Assembly: GCF_000179775.1 (NCBI RefSeq)
Contig: NZ_AEEB01000004.1
Coordinates: 111,102-175,101, forward strand
Reading direction: 5' to 3'
DNA: 64,000 bases
From: Ahrensia sp. R2A130
GTDB lineage: Bacteria > Pseudomonadota > Alphaproteobacteria > Rhizobiales > Rhizobiaceae
How positions within the stretch are numbered: the stretch's first letter is position 1; the number at the start of each line of letters is the position of its first letter. Shown piece after piece: positions 8,973 through 19,491 of the stretch. The translations under genes and the position numbers were made by a program. The notes under the pieces are model-generated. The model saw only the letters and a program-made list of their open reading frames with translations. It had not been told where the DNA came from and did no database searches.

Positions 8973-10293
8973 GAACCGTCTCGATAATGATCGGATGGTC
9001 CGCCACATCCATCGCCGCTGTCAGCGTGTAAGCCGCCTGCACCCGCCGTATCGCTTCTTCTGCGGCAGTTTCCGTGCGGGCATGAACCATCGCCAACGGA
9101 TCACTGATCGACAGGCTATCGCCCACCAGCGCGAGATCGGTGAGACCGACGGCGGCGTCCACCTTATCCGCCGCACGCACCCGACCGCCACCAAGCGCGA
9201 CCACGGCCAACCCGACATCGCGGGTTTCCACCGCGCTCACCGTGCCCGCGACAGGCGCTTCGACGGCGCGGATGATCGGCGCGGTTTCGAGATAGACCTC
9301 CGGCTTGTCGATGAAGTCCGACGGGCCACCCAGTGCTGTGACCATGCGGGCGAAAATCTCTGCCGCCTTGCCGCTGGAGAAAGCGTCGGTCGCCTTGTCG
9401 CGGCCTTCGGCGCTGTCTTTTGCCAAGCCACCCGACACCAGCATCTCGCCAGCCAGCGCCACCGTGACATCCCACAGGCGGTTGTCGACGGAGCGACCGG
9501 TGAGGAAGTCCACCGCATTGGTCACCTCGACGGCATTGCCCGCAGCACTGGCCAGCGGCTGGTTCATGTCGGTCAGCACCGCACTGGTTTTCATGCCCGC
9601 GCCGTTGGCGACGGCGACGAGCGATTCTGCCAATTCCTGCGCCTTCGCCAAATCCGACATGAAAGCGCCGTTGCCGCATTTCACGTCCAGCACCAACCCG
9701 TCGAGACCGGCGGCGAGCTTCTTCGACAGGATGGACGCCGTGATGAGAGGCACGGATTCCACCGTCGCGGTCACATCGCGGATGCCGTAGAAGCGCTTGT
9801 CGGCAGGGGCGAGCGCGGCGGTCTGGCCGATGACAGCGCAGCCCACATCTTCCACCACTTTGCGGAACAGCGCGTTGTCCGGCGTCATGGTGTAGCCGGG
9901 AATGCTTTCCAGCTTGTCGAGCGTGCCGCCGGTATGGCCGAGGCCGCGACCGGAAATCATCGGCACGTAACCACCACACGCGGCCACCACCGGCGCGAGC
10001 ATGAGCGAAACATTGTCCCCCACACCGCCGGTGGAATGCTTGTCCAGCACTGGGCCGTTCATACCCGACCAGTCCAGCACATCGCCGGAATCGCGCATGG
10101 CGATAGTCAGCGCTACGGCCTCGTCGCGGTTCATACCGTGGAAGAACACGGCCATCGCCAACGCTGCCACCTGACCTTCGGTGACGCTGTCGTCGGTGAT
10201 GCCCTGCACGAAACGGGCGATATCATCAGTCGCAATCGCCCCGCCGTCGCGTTTGGTGCGGATGACTTCCTGCGGCAAAAACGTGTCGCCCAT
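8962..10293 (-). CDS. deoA: Thymidine phosphorylase
   Basis: It converts thymidine and phosphate to thymine and 2-deoxyribose-1-phosphate in nucleoside salvage. The 443-aa length fits DeoA, and the sequence contains the family phosphate/substrate loop [14 protein letters not shown], followed by [18 protein letters not shown], both near residues 83-125. The C-terminal alpha/beta domain ends normally. It is transcribed divergently from iolC, with 134 bp between the starts. No other deo genes are near. The gene behind it, a GIY-YIG-like protein, overlaps its 3' end. Confidence 0.95.
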   Translation of the reverse strand: MGDTFLPQEVIRTKRDGGAIATDDIARFVQGITDDSVTEGQVAALAMAVFFHGMNRDEAVALTIAMRDSGDVLDWSGMNGPVLDKHSTGGVGDNVSLMLAPVVAACGGYVPMISGRGLGHTGGTLDKLESIPGYTMTPDNALFRKVVEDVGCAVIGQTAALAPADKRFYGIRDVTATVESVPLITASILSKKLAAGLDGLVLDVKCGNGAFMSDLAKAQELAESLVAVANGAGMKTSAVLTDMNQPLASAAGNAVEVTNAVDFLTGRSVDNRLWDVTVALAGEMLVSGGLAKDSAEGRDKATDAFSSGKAAEIFARMVTALGGPSDFIDKPEVYLETAPIIRAVEAPVAGTVSAVETRDVGLAVVALGGGRVRAADKVDAAVGLTDLALVGDSLSISDPLAMVHARTETAAEEAIRRVQAAYTLTAAMDVADHPIIIETVHAT

Positions 10294-10427
10294 TTTTCGC
10301 TCTCGGTTCTTTTCGTATGATTTGCACCTTCAATACACTTCGACGTTGAAAAGTTCACCCGCCCCGCTTCCTCGCGGCTATTTTTCGCTAGATAGATACG
10401 ACGACAACCGCTTTTGCAGGCTTCGCC

Positions 10428-11954
10428 ATGACGACCCTCGATCTCATCACCATCGGCCGCTCATCCGTCGATCTTTACGGCGAACAGATCGGCGGGCGGC
10501 TGGAGGATATGGGATCGTTTGCCAAATATATCGGTGGCTCTCCCACCAACATCGCCGCCGGTACCGCGCGGCTGGGGCTGCGCTCCGCCGTGATCACCCG
10601 CGTGGGTGACGAGCATATGGGTCGCTACATCCGCGAACAGCTTTCGCGCGAGGGTGTGGACACGAACGGCGTCATCACCGACCCCGAACGCCTCACAGCG
10701 CTTGTGCTGTTGGGCATCCGCGATGAAGATCAATTCCCCCTCATCTTCTATCGCGAAAACTGTGCCGACATGGCGATCTGCGAAGACGATATCGACCCCG
10801 CTTTCATTGCCAGTGCCCGATGCGTGACGGCCACCGGCACCCATCTTTCCAACCCGAAAACCGAAGCCGCCGTGCTGAAAGCGCTGCGTCTCGCCCGCAA
10901 GAATGGCGCTCGCACCGCGCTCGATATCGACTACCGCCCGAACCTTTGGGGGCTGGCCGGTCACGGCGATGGCGAGAGCCGCTTCATCGAAAGCGAACAG
11001 GTTACCGCCAAACTGCAATCGACGCTCCGCTTGTTCGACCTCATCGTCGGCACCGAGGAAGAATTTCACATCGCTGGCGGCACCACCGACACCATCACGG
11101 CGCTGAAAGCCGTGCGTGCGGTGAGCGGTGCAACGCTGGTGTGCAAACGCGGCCCGATGGGTGCGGTGGCCTTCACAGACACTATCGCAGAAGATCTTGA
11201 TGCGGGGATATCCGGTCCCGGCTTTCCCATCGAAGTGTTCAACGTGCTGGGCGCGGGCGACGGCTTCATGTCCGGCCTGTTGCGCGGTTGGCTATGCGGC
11301 GAAGACTGGGAAACGGCACTGACCTGGGCAAACGCCTGCGGTGCCTTCGCCGTCTCCCGCCACGGTTGCGCCCCCGCCTACCCCAGTTGGGAAGAGCTGC
11401 AGTATTTTCTCCAACACGGCTCACCGGAGCAGGCGCTGCGCAAGGACGCGAAGTTGGAGCACATCCACTGGGCGACGAACCGTCCCGCGCTCGACTTGCC
11501 TCTGCATGTTTCGACGCTGACCGACGGCGACACGCTGGACACCATCACCGGCAACGGTTTCGTCGCGCCACACGACAGCGACCGCGAGCGATTTTTTCGC
11601 GCCGTAGATAGCGGCCTATGGATTGGACGCAGCGTTACACCCGGCTTTTCAGATTTCGCGCAATGGCCGGTTGTCCACACCGCCGTGATCCATTGGAACG
11701 GTGATGGTGCCGCCTTAGCGACCAGCATCCTAGCAGCCCGCGCCAAAGGCGTGGAGACATTGCTGCACATTCCTGCCGACGCAGAGCTTTCCGCCTTGAT
11801 CGAACAGCACTGCTGGCCCGATATCTGGGCGCTGAATAGTGCCGCACAGATAGATGCACTGATCGCACAAAATCCGTGGACGCGGGGCGTGTTGCTGCCC
11901 CAAGATACCAACCAAGAGCGGTGCATCGGCACCCATGATTTTACGCCTCTCTAA
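10428..11954 (+). CDS. iolC: 5-dehydro-2-deoxygluconokinase with shortened C-terminal domain
   Basis: A PfkB-family sugar kinase of the inositol catabolic pathway that phosphorylates 5-dehydro-2-deoxygluconate (DKG) to DKGP. The start GRSSVDLYGEQIGGRLEDM, the sugar-binding FAKYIGGSPTNIAAG and the GAGDGFMSG catalytic motif are typical of IolC. The kinase domain ends near residue 325. In many proteobacteria IolC carries a further DUF2090 domain giving about 640 aa; here only about 160 residues follow and they are poorly conserved. iolD and iolB lie downstream, consistent with an iol operon. Confidence 0.9.
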   Translation: MTTLDLITIGRSSVDLYGEQIGGRLEDMGSFAKYIGGSPTNIAAGTARLGLRSAVITRVGDEHMGRYIREQLSREGVDTNGVITDPERLTALVLLGIRDEDQFPLIFYRENCADMAICEDDIDPAFIASARCVTATGTHLSNPKTEAAVLKALRLARKNGARTALDIDYRPNLWGLAGHGDGESRFIESEQVTAKLQSTLRLFDLIVGTEEEFHIAGGTTDTITALKAVRAVSGATLVCKRGPMGAVAFTDTIAEDLDAGISGPGFPIEVFNVLGAGDGFMSGLLRGWLCGEDWETALTWANACGAFAVSRHGCAPAYPSWEELQYFLQHGSPEQALRKDAKLEHIHWATNRPALDLPLHVSTLTDGDTLDTITGNGFVAPHDSDRERFFRAVDSGLWIGRSVTPGFSDFAQWPVVHTAVIHWNGDGAALATSILAARAKGVETLLHIPADAELSALIEQHCWPDIWALNSAAQIDALIAQNPWTRGVLLPQDTNQERCIGTHDFTPL

Positions 11955-11965
11955 TCCACTCTATT

Positions 11966-12105
11966 GTCATCCCCGCGAAGGCGGGGACCCACTTCTCAAC
12001 AAATGCGTCAAGAGATTGTCTGTTGTGAATTCTACCGCATCTGCGTGGCGCGAGGACGAGGGCCTTGGCAGTTCGCAAATGGTTCCCCGCCTTCGCGGGG
12101 ATGAC
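11966..12105. repeat. Inverted pair of palindromic repeats (REPIN-like element)
   Basis: A 25-bp unit at 11966-11990, containing the palindrome CCCCGCGAAGGCGGGG, recurs in inverted orientation at 12081-12105 with one mismatch. The 90 bp between the copies show no gene. Each unit can fold alone and the pair can form one long hairpin, the layout of bacterial REP doublets. It fills most of the iolC-iolD gap and, as RNA, may stabilise or attenuate the iolC-iolD message. Similar GTCATCCCCGCGAAGG-type elements are common in alphaproteobacterial intergenic DNA. Confidence 0.85.
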
Positions 12106-12180
12106 AGTGGTATATGTGATGACGACACAGCACTCGTTCGATAGACTTTTTCCAACGCACGACCAGACCGGACCAACTCC

Positions 12181-14031
12181 ATGACCAAAACAATCCGACT
12201 TACCGCGGCGCAGGCGCTGGTGCGCTATTGCGCTAACCAGCTTGTCGAAATTGACGGCGAACGCCTGCCTTTCCTCGCCGCCTGCTGGGGCATTTTTGGC
12301 CATGGCAATGTGGCCGGCATGGGCGAGGCGCTTTACGCTCATCGCGACGCGCTGCCCACCTATCGCGGCCACAATGAGCAAACCATGGCCCACGCGGCCA
12401 TCGCCTACGCCAAGGCATCGAACCGTAACCGCGCGATGATGGTCACCACCTCCATCGGCCCGGGCGCGACCAATGTCGTCACCGCTGCAGCCTTGGCCCA
12501 CGTGAACCGCCTGCCGTTGCTCATCGTGCCGGGCGATGTGTTCGCCGACCGCCTGCCCGACCCGGTGTTGCAGCAGGTGGAAAATTTCAGCGACGGCACC
12601 GTGTCCGCCAATGATTGCTTCCGCCCAGTCTCGCGTTATTTCGACCGCATCACACGGCCCCAACAGTTGTTGCGCGCCCTGCCCCGCGCCTTCCGCACTA
12701 TGACGGACCCTGCCGATTGCGGGCCGGTGACGTTGGCTTTCTGTCAGGACACACAGGCCGAGGCCTACGATTTTCCAGTCTCCTTCTTCGAACCCCGCGT
12801 GCTGCATTTCCGCCGCCCACCGCCGGAGAAAGCGCAGATTGAGGCAGCCATCGCGCTGCTCGCCAATGCCAAAGCACCGATGATCGTCGCCGGTGGTGGC
12901 GTTCATTATTCCGGCGCGACCGAGATTCTCGATACCGTCGCCGCCACCCACCACATTCCTGTTGCCGAAACGCAAGCGGGCAAGGCCGCTCTGGCTTGGA
13001 GCCATTCCTGCAATCTCGGCCCCATCGGTGTGACCGGCGGCACGGCGGCCAACGACATGGCAGCGAAAGCCGATGTGGTGATCGCGGTTGGCACGCGGAT
13101 GCAAGATTTCACCACCGGCTCTTGGTCGCTGTTCAAACACCCCGACGTCAAATTCATCACCATCAACGCCGCCTCATACGACGCTGGAAAAGCGGGTGCG
13201 CTGGCCATCGTATCGGATGCCCGTGAAGGGCTTCAAGCGCTGCACGATGCGTTGGGCGTCGCCGGTGCCACGGGTGACGGATACGACGATGTCCGTTCCG
13301 CCTGGGACGATGCTGTCGATAATGTCACGGCTCCACCCAGCGGGGATGGAAATTCGCTGCCCACCGATATGCAAGTTGTCGGTGCGGTGCAACGAGCTTC
13401 CAACGACAGCACGATCATTGTCGGCGCTGCGGGCACCATGCCCGGCGAAATGCACAAGCTGTTCCGCGCACCAGCGGTGGGCAGCTACCACATGGAATAC
13501 GGCTTTTCCTGCATGGGCTATGAAGTCGCCGCCGGTCTTGGCGTCAAACTCGCGCGGCCCGATGCGGACGTGATCGTGATGGTGGGCGACGGTTCCTATA
13601 TGATGGGCAATTCCGAACTCGCTGCCGCCGTCACCATGGGCGTGCCGTTCACCCTGGTGATTACGGACAATCGCGGCTTCGGCTGCATCAACCGGTTGCA
13701 AGCAGGCACAGGCGGTGCGGCGTTCAACAACCTGTTGGATGACAGTTTCCATGTGAACGACAGCGCCATCGACTTCGTGGCCCACGCGGCTTCCATGGGT
13801 GCGGCGGCGGTGAAGGTTTCCACCATAGCCGAACTGGAGTCGGCGCTGGCAGACCGTGCTGGCGACATTCCAAAGGTCATCGTCATAGATACCGACGCCG
13901 GTCCATCCACGGAAGCCGGTGGCTCGTGGTGGGACGTGGGCGTACCGGAGGTTTCCGATCGCAAAGAGGTGCAACAGGCCCGCGCAGAATACGAAGCAAA
14001 CGAGGCCGACGAACGGAAGATACCTGTATGA
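12181..14031 (+). CDS. iolD: 3D-(3,5/4)-trihydroxycyclohexane-1,2-dione hydrolase
   Basis: A thiamine-diphosphate enzyme that opens the ring of the inositol-derived dione to 5-deoxyglucuronate. The 616-aa protein begins TIRLTAAQALVRYCANQ, with the ThDP glutamate in RGHNEQTMAHAA. The C-terminal ThDP/Mg-binding segment GDGSYMMGNSELAAAVTMG lies near residues 463-481 and is followed by TDNRGFGCINRLQ. This matches IolD rather than acetolactate synthase. It follows iolC across a repeat-filled gap and overlaps iolB by 4 bp (ATGA), so iolD and iolB should be translationally coupled. Confidence 0.95.
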   Translation: MTKTIRLTAAQALVRYCANQLVEIDGERLPFLAACWGIFGHGNVAGMGEALYAHRDALPTYRGHNEQTMAHAAIAYAKASNRNRAMMVTTSIGPGATNVVTAAALAHVNRLPLLIVPGDVFADRLPDPVLQQVENFSDGTVSANDCFRPVSRYFDRITRPQQLLRALPRAFRTMTDPADCGPVTLAFCQDTQAEAYDFPVSFFEPRVLHFRRPPPEKAQIEAAIALLANAKAPMIVAGGGVHYSGATEILDTVAATHHIPVAETQAGKAALAWSHSCNLGPIGVTGGTAANDMAAKADVVIAVGTRMQDFTTGSWSLFKHPDVKFITINAASYDAGKAGALAIVSDAREGLQALHDALGVAGATGDGYDDVRSAWDDAVDNVTAPPSGDGNSLPTDMQVVGAVQRASNDSTIIVGAAGTMPGEMHKLFRAPAVGSYHMEYGFSCMGYEVAAGLGVKLARPDADVIVMVGDGSYMMGNSELAAAVTMGVPFTLVITDNRGFGCINRLQAGTGGAAFNNLLDDSFHVNDSAIDFVAHAASMGAAAVKVSTIAELESALADRAGDIPKVIVIDTDAGPSTEAGGSWWDVGVPEVSDRKEVQQARAEYEANEADERKIPV

Positions 14032-14873
14032 GCGATTTGCTGATCCGTCCGAATGGTTCGTCGGGAAAGGTGACGGATGTTACCATCGACAACACCAAGA
14101 CGCCGCTCTCGCCAGACTGGAATTATGTTGGTTTCGGTCTGCACAGGCTCGCTGCCGGTGAAAGCGTAAGTGAAGTGACCGGTGATCTGGAAGCCTTGCT
14201 CGTTATCGTCGAAGGGCAGTGTAGCCTATCTGCAGATGGCGAGGATTACGGCTTACAGGGCAGGCGCATGTCGGTGTTCGACAAGGATGCTGATGGCAGC
14301 CGCATCAGGCCCGTCTGCCTCTACGTGCCGAACGGCACCGAGTGGTCGGCAACCGCTGAGACAGATGTGACGCTGGCCGTCTGCACGGCACCCGGTAAGG
14401 GTGGGCATCCGGTCCGCTTGCTGTCTGGCGACGATATTGGTGCGGTGACGCGGGGCGTTGGGGCCAACACGCGCTACATCCATCCGATTGCGATGGAGGA
14501 GCAGGACTTTGCCGACAGCCTGTTGGTGACGGAAGTTTTCACACCCGCTGGCAACTGGTCGTCCTACCCGCCGCACCGGCACGATGAAGACGATTTTCCC
14601 CGCATGACGTATCTTGAAGAGACCTATTATCACCGCTTCGACCCGCCGCAGGGTTTCGGGTTCCAGCGGGTGTTCACCGATGATGGTTCGCTGGATGAAA
14701 CCATGACGGTGCATAACGGCGACACTGTCTTGGTGCCAAAAGGCCATCATCCGTGCGGAGCGCCGCACGGGTACGACATGTATTATCTCAACGTCATGGC
14801 CGGGCCGCGACGGGCCTGGCGGTTCGAGAACCATCCAGAGCATGAGTGGATTGTGGAGCGTGACGCGGGTTAG
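14028..14873 (+). CDS. iolB: 5-deoxy-glucuronate isomerase
   Basis: It isomerises 5-deoxyglucuronate to 5-dehydro-2-deoxygluconate, the step between IolD and IolC. The start at 14028 (MSDLLIRPNG) overlaps the iolD stop as ATGA. The 281-aa bicupin shows the metal-binding YPPHRHDEDDFPRMTYLEE segment, then FGFQRVFTDD and KGHHPCGAPHGYDMYYLN, all family hallmarks. iolE (dehydratase), iolG (inositol dehydrogenase), iolA and iolJ are not in the window, so the pathway must be completed from elsewhere. Confidence 0.95.
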   Translation: MSDLLIRPNGSSGKVTDVTIDNTKTPLSPDWNYVGFGLHRLAAGESVSEVTGDLEALLVIVEGQCSLSADGEDYGLQGRRMSVFDKDADGSRIRPVCLYVPNGTEWSATAETDVTLAVCTAPGKGGHPVRLLSGDDIGAVTRGVGANTRYIHPIAMEEQDFADSLLVTEVFTPAGNWSSYPPHRHDEDDFPRMTYLEETYYHRFDPPQGFGFQRVFTDDGSLDETMTVHNGDTVLVPKGHHPCGAPHGYDMYYLNVMAGPRRAWRFENHPEHEWIVERDAG

Positions 14874-15301
14874 GCGCACAAACGACTCTACCCCCGCTCG
14901 CGTTGCCGCGGCGGAGTGAATTAAGAGAAGCGAGCCAGCGGGACGAAGAAGTCTGCCGTTAGCCTGTAGTTTCAGGCGAAAAGGCATACGCCTTCGCCCC
15001 GCTCGATCCTGCTGCGGATGTGTCTCAACACCATTCCCGTCACCTCCCCGAATATGAGAACCCGAAAGTTCTCACCGGCCTTGCCCTCGGCCCGTCATTG
15101 CTGACGTTCGACGTCCGGTCCCGAAGCTGTTGTGGCAGCTCTGCCGGTGCGACATAGAGCTCCGCCCGAACCGTACGTTACACGGCCTGCGACGGAAGGA
15201 TCGCTTCCACGCAACGATCAGGACGGTCCGGACCGTCGGCTCATGCGCGAAAGAACGGGCAGTATGAGGTGCGATCGGAAGGCGGGGAGAGATTTTTTCC
15301 G
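14874..15301. other. Intergenic region between convergent iolB and dnaJ with small palindromes
   Basis: No gene is recognisable in these 428 bp. A perfect 16-bp palindrome, GACGGTCCGGACCGTC, lies at 15222-15237, and a short hairpin (GGAAG-GATCG-CTTCC) at 15195-15209. Neither is followed by a T-run, so they are not convincing intrinsic terminators. The region separates two convergent transcription units and may simply hold their 3' ends. Confidence 0.5.
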
Positions 15302-16432
15302 TTACTCGCCCAACCCGTCGAAAAAGCCCTTCATGCGACCGAAGAAGCTGGTCGATTCCGGTGAATTGTCCGCGCTGCTTTCGCTCTCGAATTCTGTCAG
15401 CAATTCGCGCTGGCGTTTCGTCAGGTTCGACGGGGTTTCGATGGCGACTTGGATATACATGTCGCCCTGCTGGCTGGAGCGCATGACGGGCATGCCCTTA
15501 CCACGCAGACGGAATTGCTTGCCGTTTTGCGTGCCTTCGGGAACCTTCACGTTGGCCTTTTTGCCTTCCACCGTGCCCACTTCAAACTGACCGCCAAGAG
15601 CTGCTGTCGTCATGGAAATCGGCACGCGGCAATAGATGTCGGCCCCATCGCGCTGGAAGAATTCGTGGGGTTCGATGGACAGGAAAATATAAAGATCGCC
15701 CTGCGGTCCGCCGCGTACACCGGCTTCGCCTTCGCTGGCCAAACGGATACGCGTGCCGTCTTCGATACCGGCTGGCACGTTGACAGACAGTGTTTTGGTC
15801 TGGGTCTTGCGGCCTGAGCCACCGCAATCATCGCAGGCATCTTTAATGACTTCGCCACGACCCTGACATGCGGGGCATGTGCGCTGAATGGAGAAAAAGC
15901 CCTGGCTTGCGCGCACCTGGCCGACACCACCACAGGTGCCGCAGGTGGTGGGGGATGTGCCGGGTTTTGCGCCGGAACCGTCGCAGGTGTCACAAGTGAT
16001 AGAGGTGGGAATTTCGATCTCGGCGGTTTTGCCTTCAAAGGCTTCTTCCAGCGAGATTTCCATATTGTAGCGCAAATCCGCGCCGCGCTGACGTCCGCCG
16101 CCACCGCCGCCGCGACCGCCCATCATCTCTCCGAAAATATCTTCGAAGATGTCGCCCATGCCACCGGCACCGCCGCCGCCAAATGGCGAACCACCACCGC
16201 CGCCATTTTCAAAGGCAGCATGGCCGAAGCGGTCGTAGGCTGCGCGTTTCTGAGGGTCTTTGAGTGCCTCGTAGGCTTCGCCCACTTCCTTGAATTTGGC
16301 TTCGGCGCTTGCGTCATCCGGATTGCGGTCGGGATGGTATTTCATCGCCATTTTGCGGAAGGCGCTTTTCAGCTCCTTCTCATCGGCGCCACGGGCGACG
16401 CCGAGCGTGTCGTAATAATCAGCTTTACTCAT
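15302..16432 (-). CDS. dnaJ: Chaperone protein DnaJ
   Basis: Hsp40 co-chaperone that delivers unfolded clients to DnaK and stimulates its ATPase. The 376-aa protein shows the J domain with HPD (YHPDRNPDD, residues 32-40), a Gly/Phe-rich linker including FGGGGAGG, four CxxCxGxG zinc repeats ([32 protein letters not shown]) and the C-terminal client-binding domain. It lies 117 bp downstream of dnaK with an intrinsic terminator in the gap, which would reduce dnaJ transcript relative to dnaK. Confidence 0.98.
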   Translation of the reverse strand: MSKADYYDTLGVARGADEKELKSAFRKMAMKYHPDRNPDDASAEAKFKEVGEAYEALKDPQKRAAYDRFGHAAFENGGGGGSPFGGGGAGGMGDIFEDIFGEMMGGRGGGGGGRQRGADLRYNMEISLEEAFEGKTAEIEIPTSITCDTCDGSGAKPGTSPTTCGTCGGVGQVRASQGFFSIQRTCPACQGRGEVIKDACDDCGGSGRKTQTKTLSVNVPAGIEDGTRIRLASEGEAGVRGGPQGDLYIFLSIEPHEFFQRDGADIYCRVPISMTTAALGGQFEVGTVEGKKANVKVPEGTQNGKQFRLRGKGMPVMRSSQQGDMYIQVAIETPSNLTKRQRELLTEFESESSADNSPESTSFFGRMKGFFDGLGE

Positions 16433-16491
16433 AATTGCTCACGGACGTGCGATTTTGCCGAAGGCCGGACGACAAATGTCGGGGGCCGTCA

Positions 16492-16524
16492 TAAAAAGAG
16501 GGGCACACTTGCGCGCACCCCTCT
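16492..16524 (-). terminator. Intrinsic terminator between dnaK and dnaJ
   Basis: On the minus strand a stem starting AGAGGGG and closing with CCCCTCT (seven strong pairs, extended by wobble pairs) around a GCAA loop is followed by TTTTTAT. This is a good Rho-independent terminator shape. Because dnaJ follows with no obvious promoter of its own, it probably acts as a partial terminator that sets the dnaK:dnaJ ratio, or marks mRNA processing. Confidence 0.75.
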
Positions 16525-16549
16525 GTCGATCAGTTCGAAGGGACGGCGC

Positions 16550-18472
<1,923 letters not shown>

Positions 18473-18660
18473 AGTCTTCTCCTGTAAGCGCCCAGTGGAC
18501 TGGACCCGGAATGCTCAAACCGGCCTTGCGACTTGGTTTTCACATTCCTTCCGGGGTTTCCCGGTCGGCGTCCTGTACGGGGCCTTTTGGATTGCGTTTT
18601 TCTTTGCCGTTTTTACTTGCCGGGAACAGCCTTGCAACTGCCCCAACTCCGGCGCCGAAG

Positions 18661-18692
18661 CGTATATATGGAGAGGGTGTGCCCCTCGCAAG
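18661..18692 (-). promoter_or_regulatory. Candidate sigma-32 heat-shock promoter for dnaK
   Basis: On the minus strand CTTG (18692-18689) is followed after 18 bases by CATATATACG (18670-18661). This fits the published alphaproteobacterial heat-shock consensus CTTG-N16-18-CYTATNTNNG with one mismatch. It would give a leader of roughly 180 nt ahead of dnaK. No CIRCE element is visible. It is the only such match I found in the dnaK-alkB gap. Confidence 0.5.
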
Positions 18693-18781
18693 GACGAGCA
18701 GAGAAGAATCTTCGCCAATTTCGCCACATTTTGTCCCTCCCGGCCACATACGCCGAGCAGGCACACCGGAAAGGAACGTCA

Positions 18782-19402
18782 TTGGCCAGAATCCCCAAAC
18801 CATTGCCAGATGGCGTGCTGCACTGGCCAGGCTTTTACCCGCGTGAGGCGCAGGAAGCCTTGTTGGCTGACATCCGCGCGGGCGTCGCCAATGCTCCGCT
18901 GTTCACGCCAACCATGCCGCGCACCGGAAAACCGCTTTCAGTGCGCATGACGAATTTTGGCACGCTCGGCTGGGTAACGGATAAAGATGGCGGTTATCGC
19001 TACCAACCGCGCCATCCCGTCACCGGCGAGTTCTGGCCACCGATTCCCGACGAATTGCTACGGCTGTGGCGCGATCTGTTTCTCGATGAACAACCGCCAC
19101 AGGCCTGCCTTGTCAATTTCTACACTGACGACGCCAAAATGGGCCTGCATCAGGATAGCGACGAGACCAACCGCGCCGCGCCCGTGCTGTCTGTCTCGCT
19201 CGGCAACGCCTGCCTGTTCCGCATCGGTGGCAACCTGCGGAACGACCCGACCCAAAGCTTCCGGCTGGAGAGCGGCGACGTCATGGCCCTCACCGGCCCC
19301 GCCCGCGATGCGTTTCACGGTGTGGACCGAATTTATGCGGACACGAACGACCTGCTGAAAGATGGTGGGCGATTAAACGTGACGCTGCGGCGGGTGACGT
19401 AG
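18782..19402 (+). CDS. alkB: Alpha-ketoglutarate-dependent dioxygenase AlkB (DNA alkylation repair)
   Basis: An Fe(II)/2-oxoglutarate oxygenase that demethylates N1-methyladenine and N3-methylcytosine. The 206-aa protein carries the NFYTDDAKMGLHQDSDE segment (metal HxD), the LGNACLFRIGG strand, GDVMALTGPARDAFHGVDRI (second metal His) and the 2OG-binding RLNVTLRRV. The start is TTG 18782, with AAGGA upstream at the right spacing and LARIPKPLPDGV as N terminus; an open frame continues upstream but has no family similarity. It is divergent from dnaK. Confidence 0.93.
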   Translation: MARIPKPLPDGVLHWPGFYPREAQEALLADIRAGVANAPLFTPTMPRTGKPLSVRMTNFGTLGWVTDKDGGYRYQPRHPVTGEFWPPIPDELLRLWRDLFLDEQPPQACLVNFYTDDAKMGLHQDSDETNRAAPVLSVSLGNACLFRIGGNLRNDPTQSFRLESGDVMALTGPARDAFHGVDRIYADTNDLLKDGGRLNVTLRRVT

Positions 19403-19491
19403 TGAGACATTGTTCACCATTTTCATTGGCGGTTATGAAATGTCCCGGCGCCTAGTCTTGGGAGCGCTCCCAACGTCCCGGATCTGCCATC

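Noticed and set aside
8902..10320. A 472-codon open frame on the plus strand over deoA
   Set aside because: Antisense to thymidine phosphorylase, whose motifs are intact; the protein is His/Arg-rich and repeat-like as expected for a shadow frame.
11941..13140. A 399-codon frame opposite iolD
   Set aside because: Antisense to iolD with no protein signature; its composition follows the third codon position of the real gene.
14874..15301. Intrinsic terminators for iolB or dnaJ
   Set aside because: The hairpins present lack a downstream T-run in the relevant direction.
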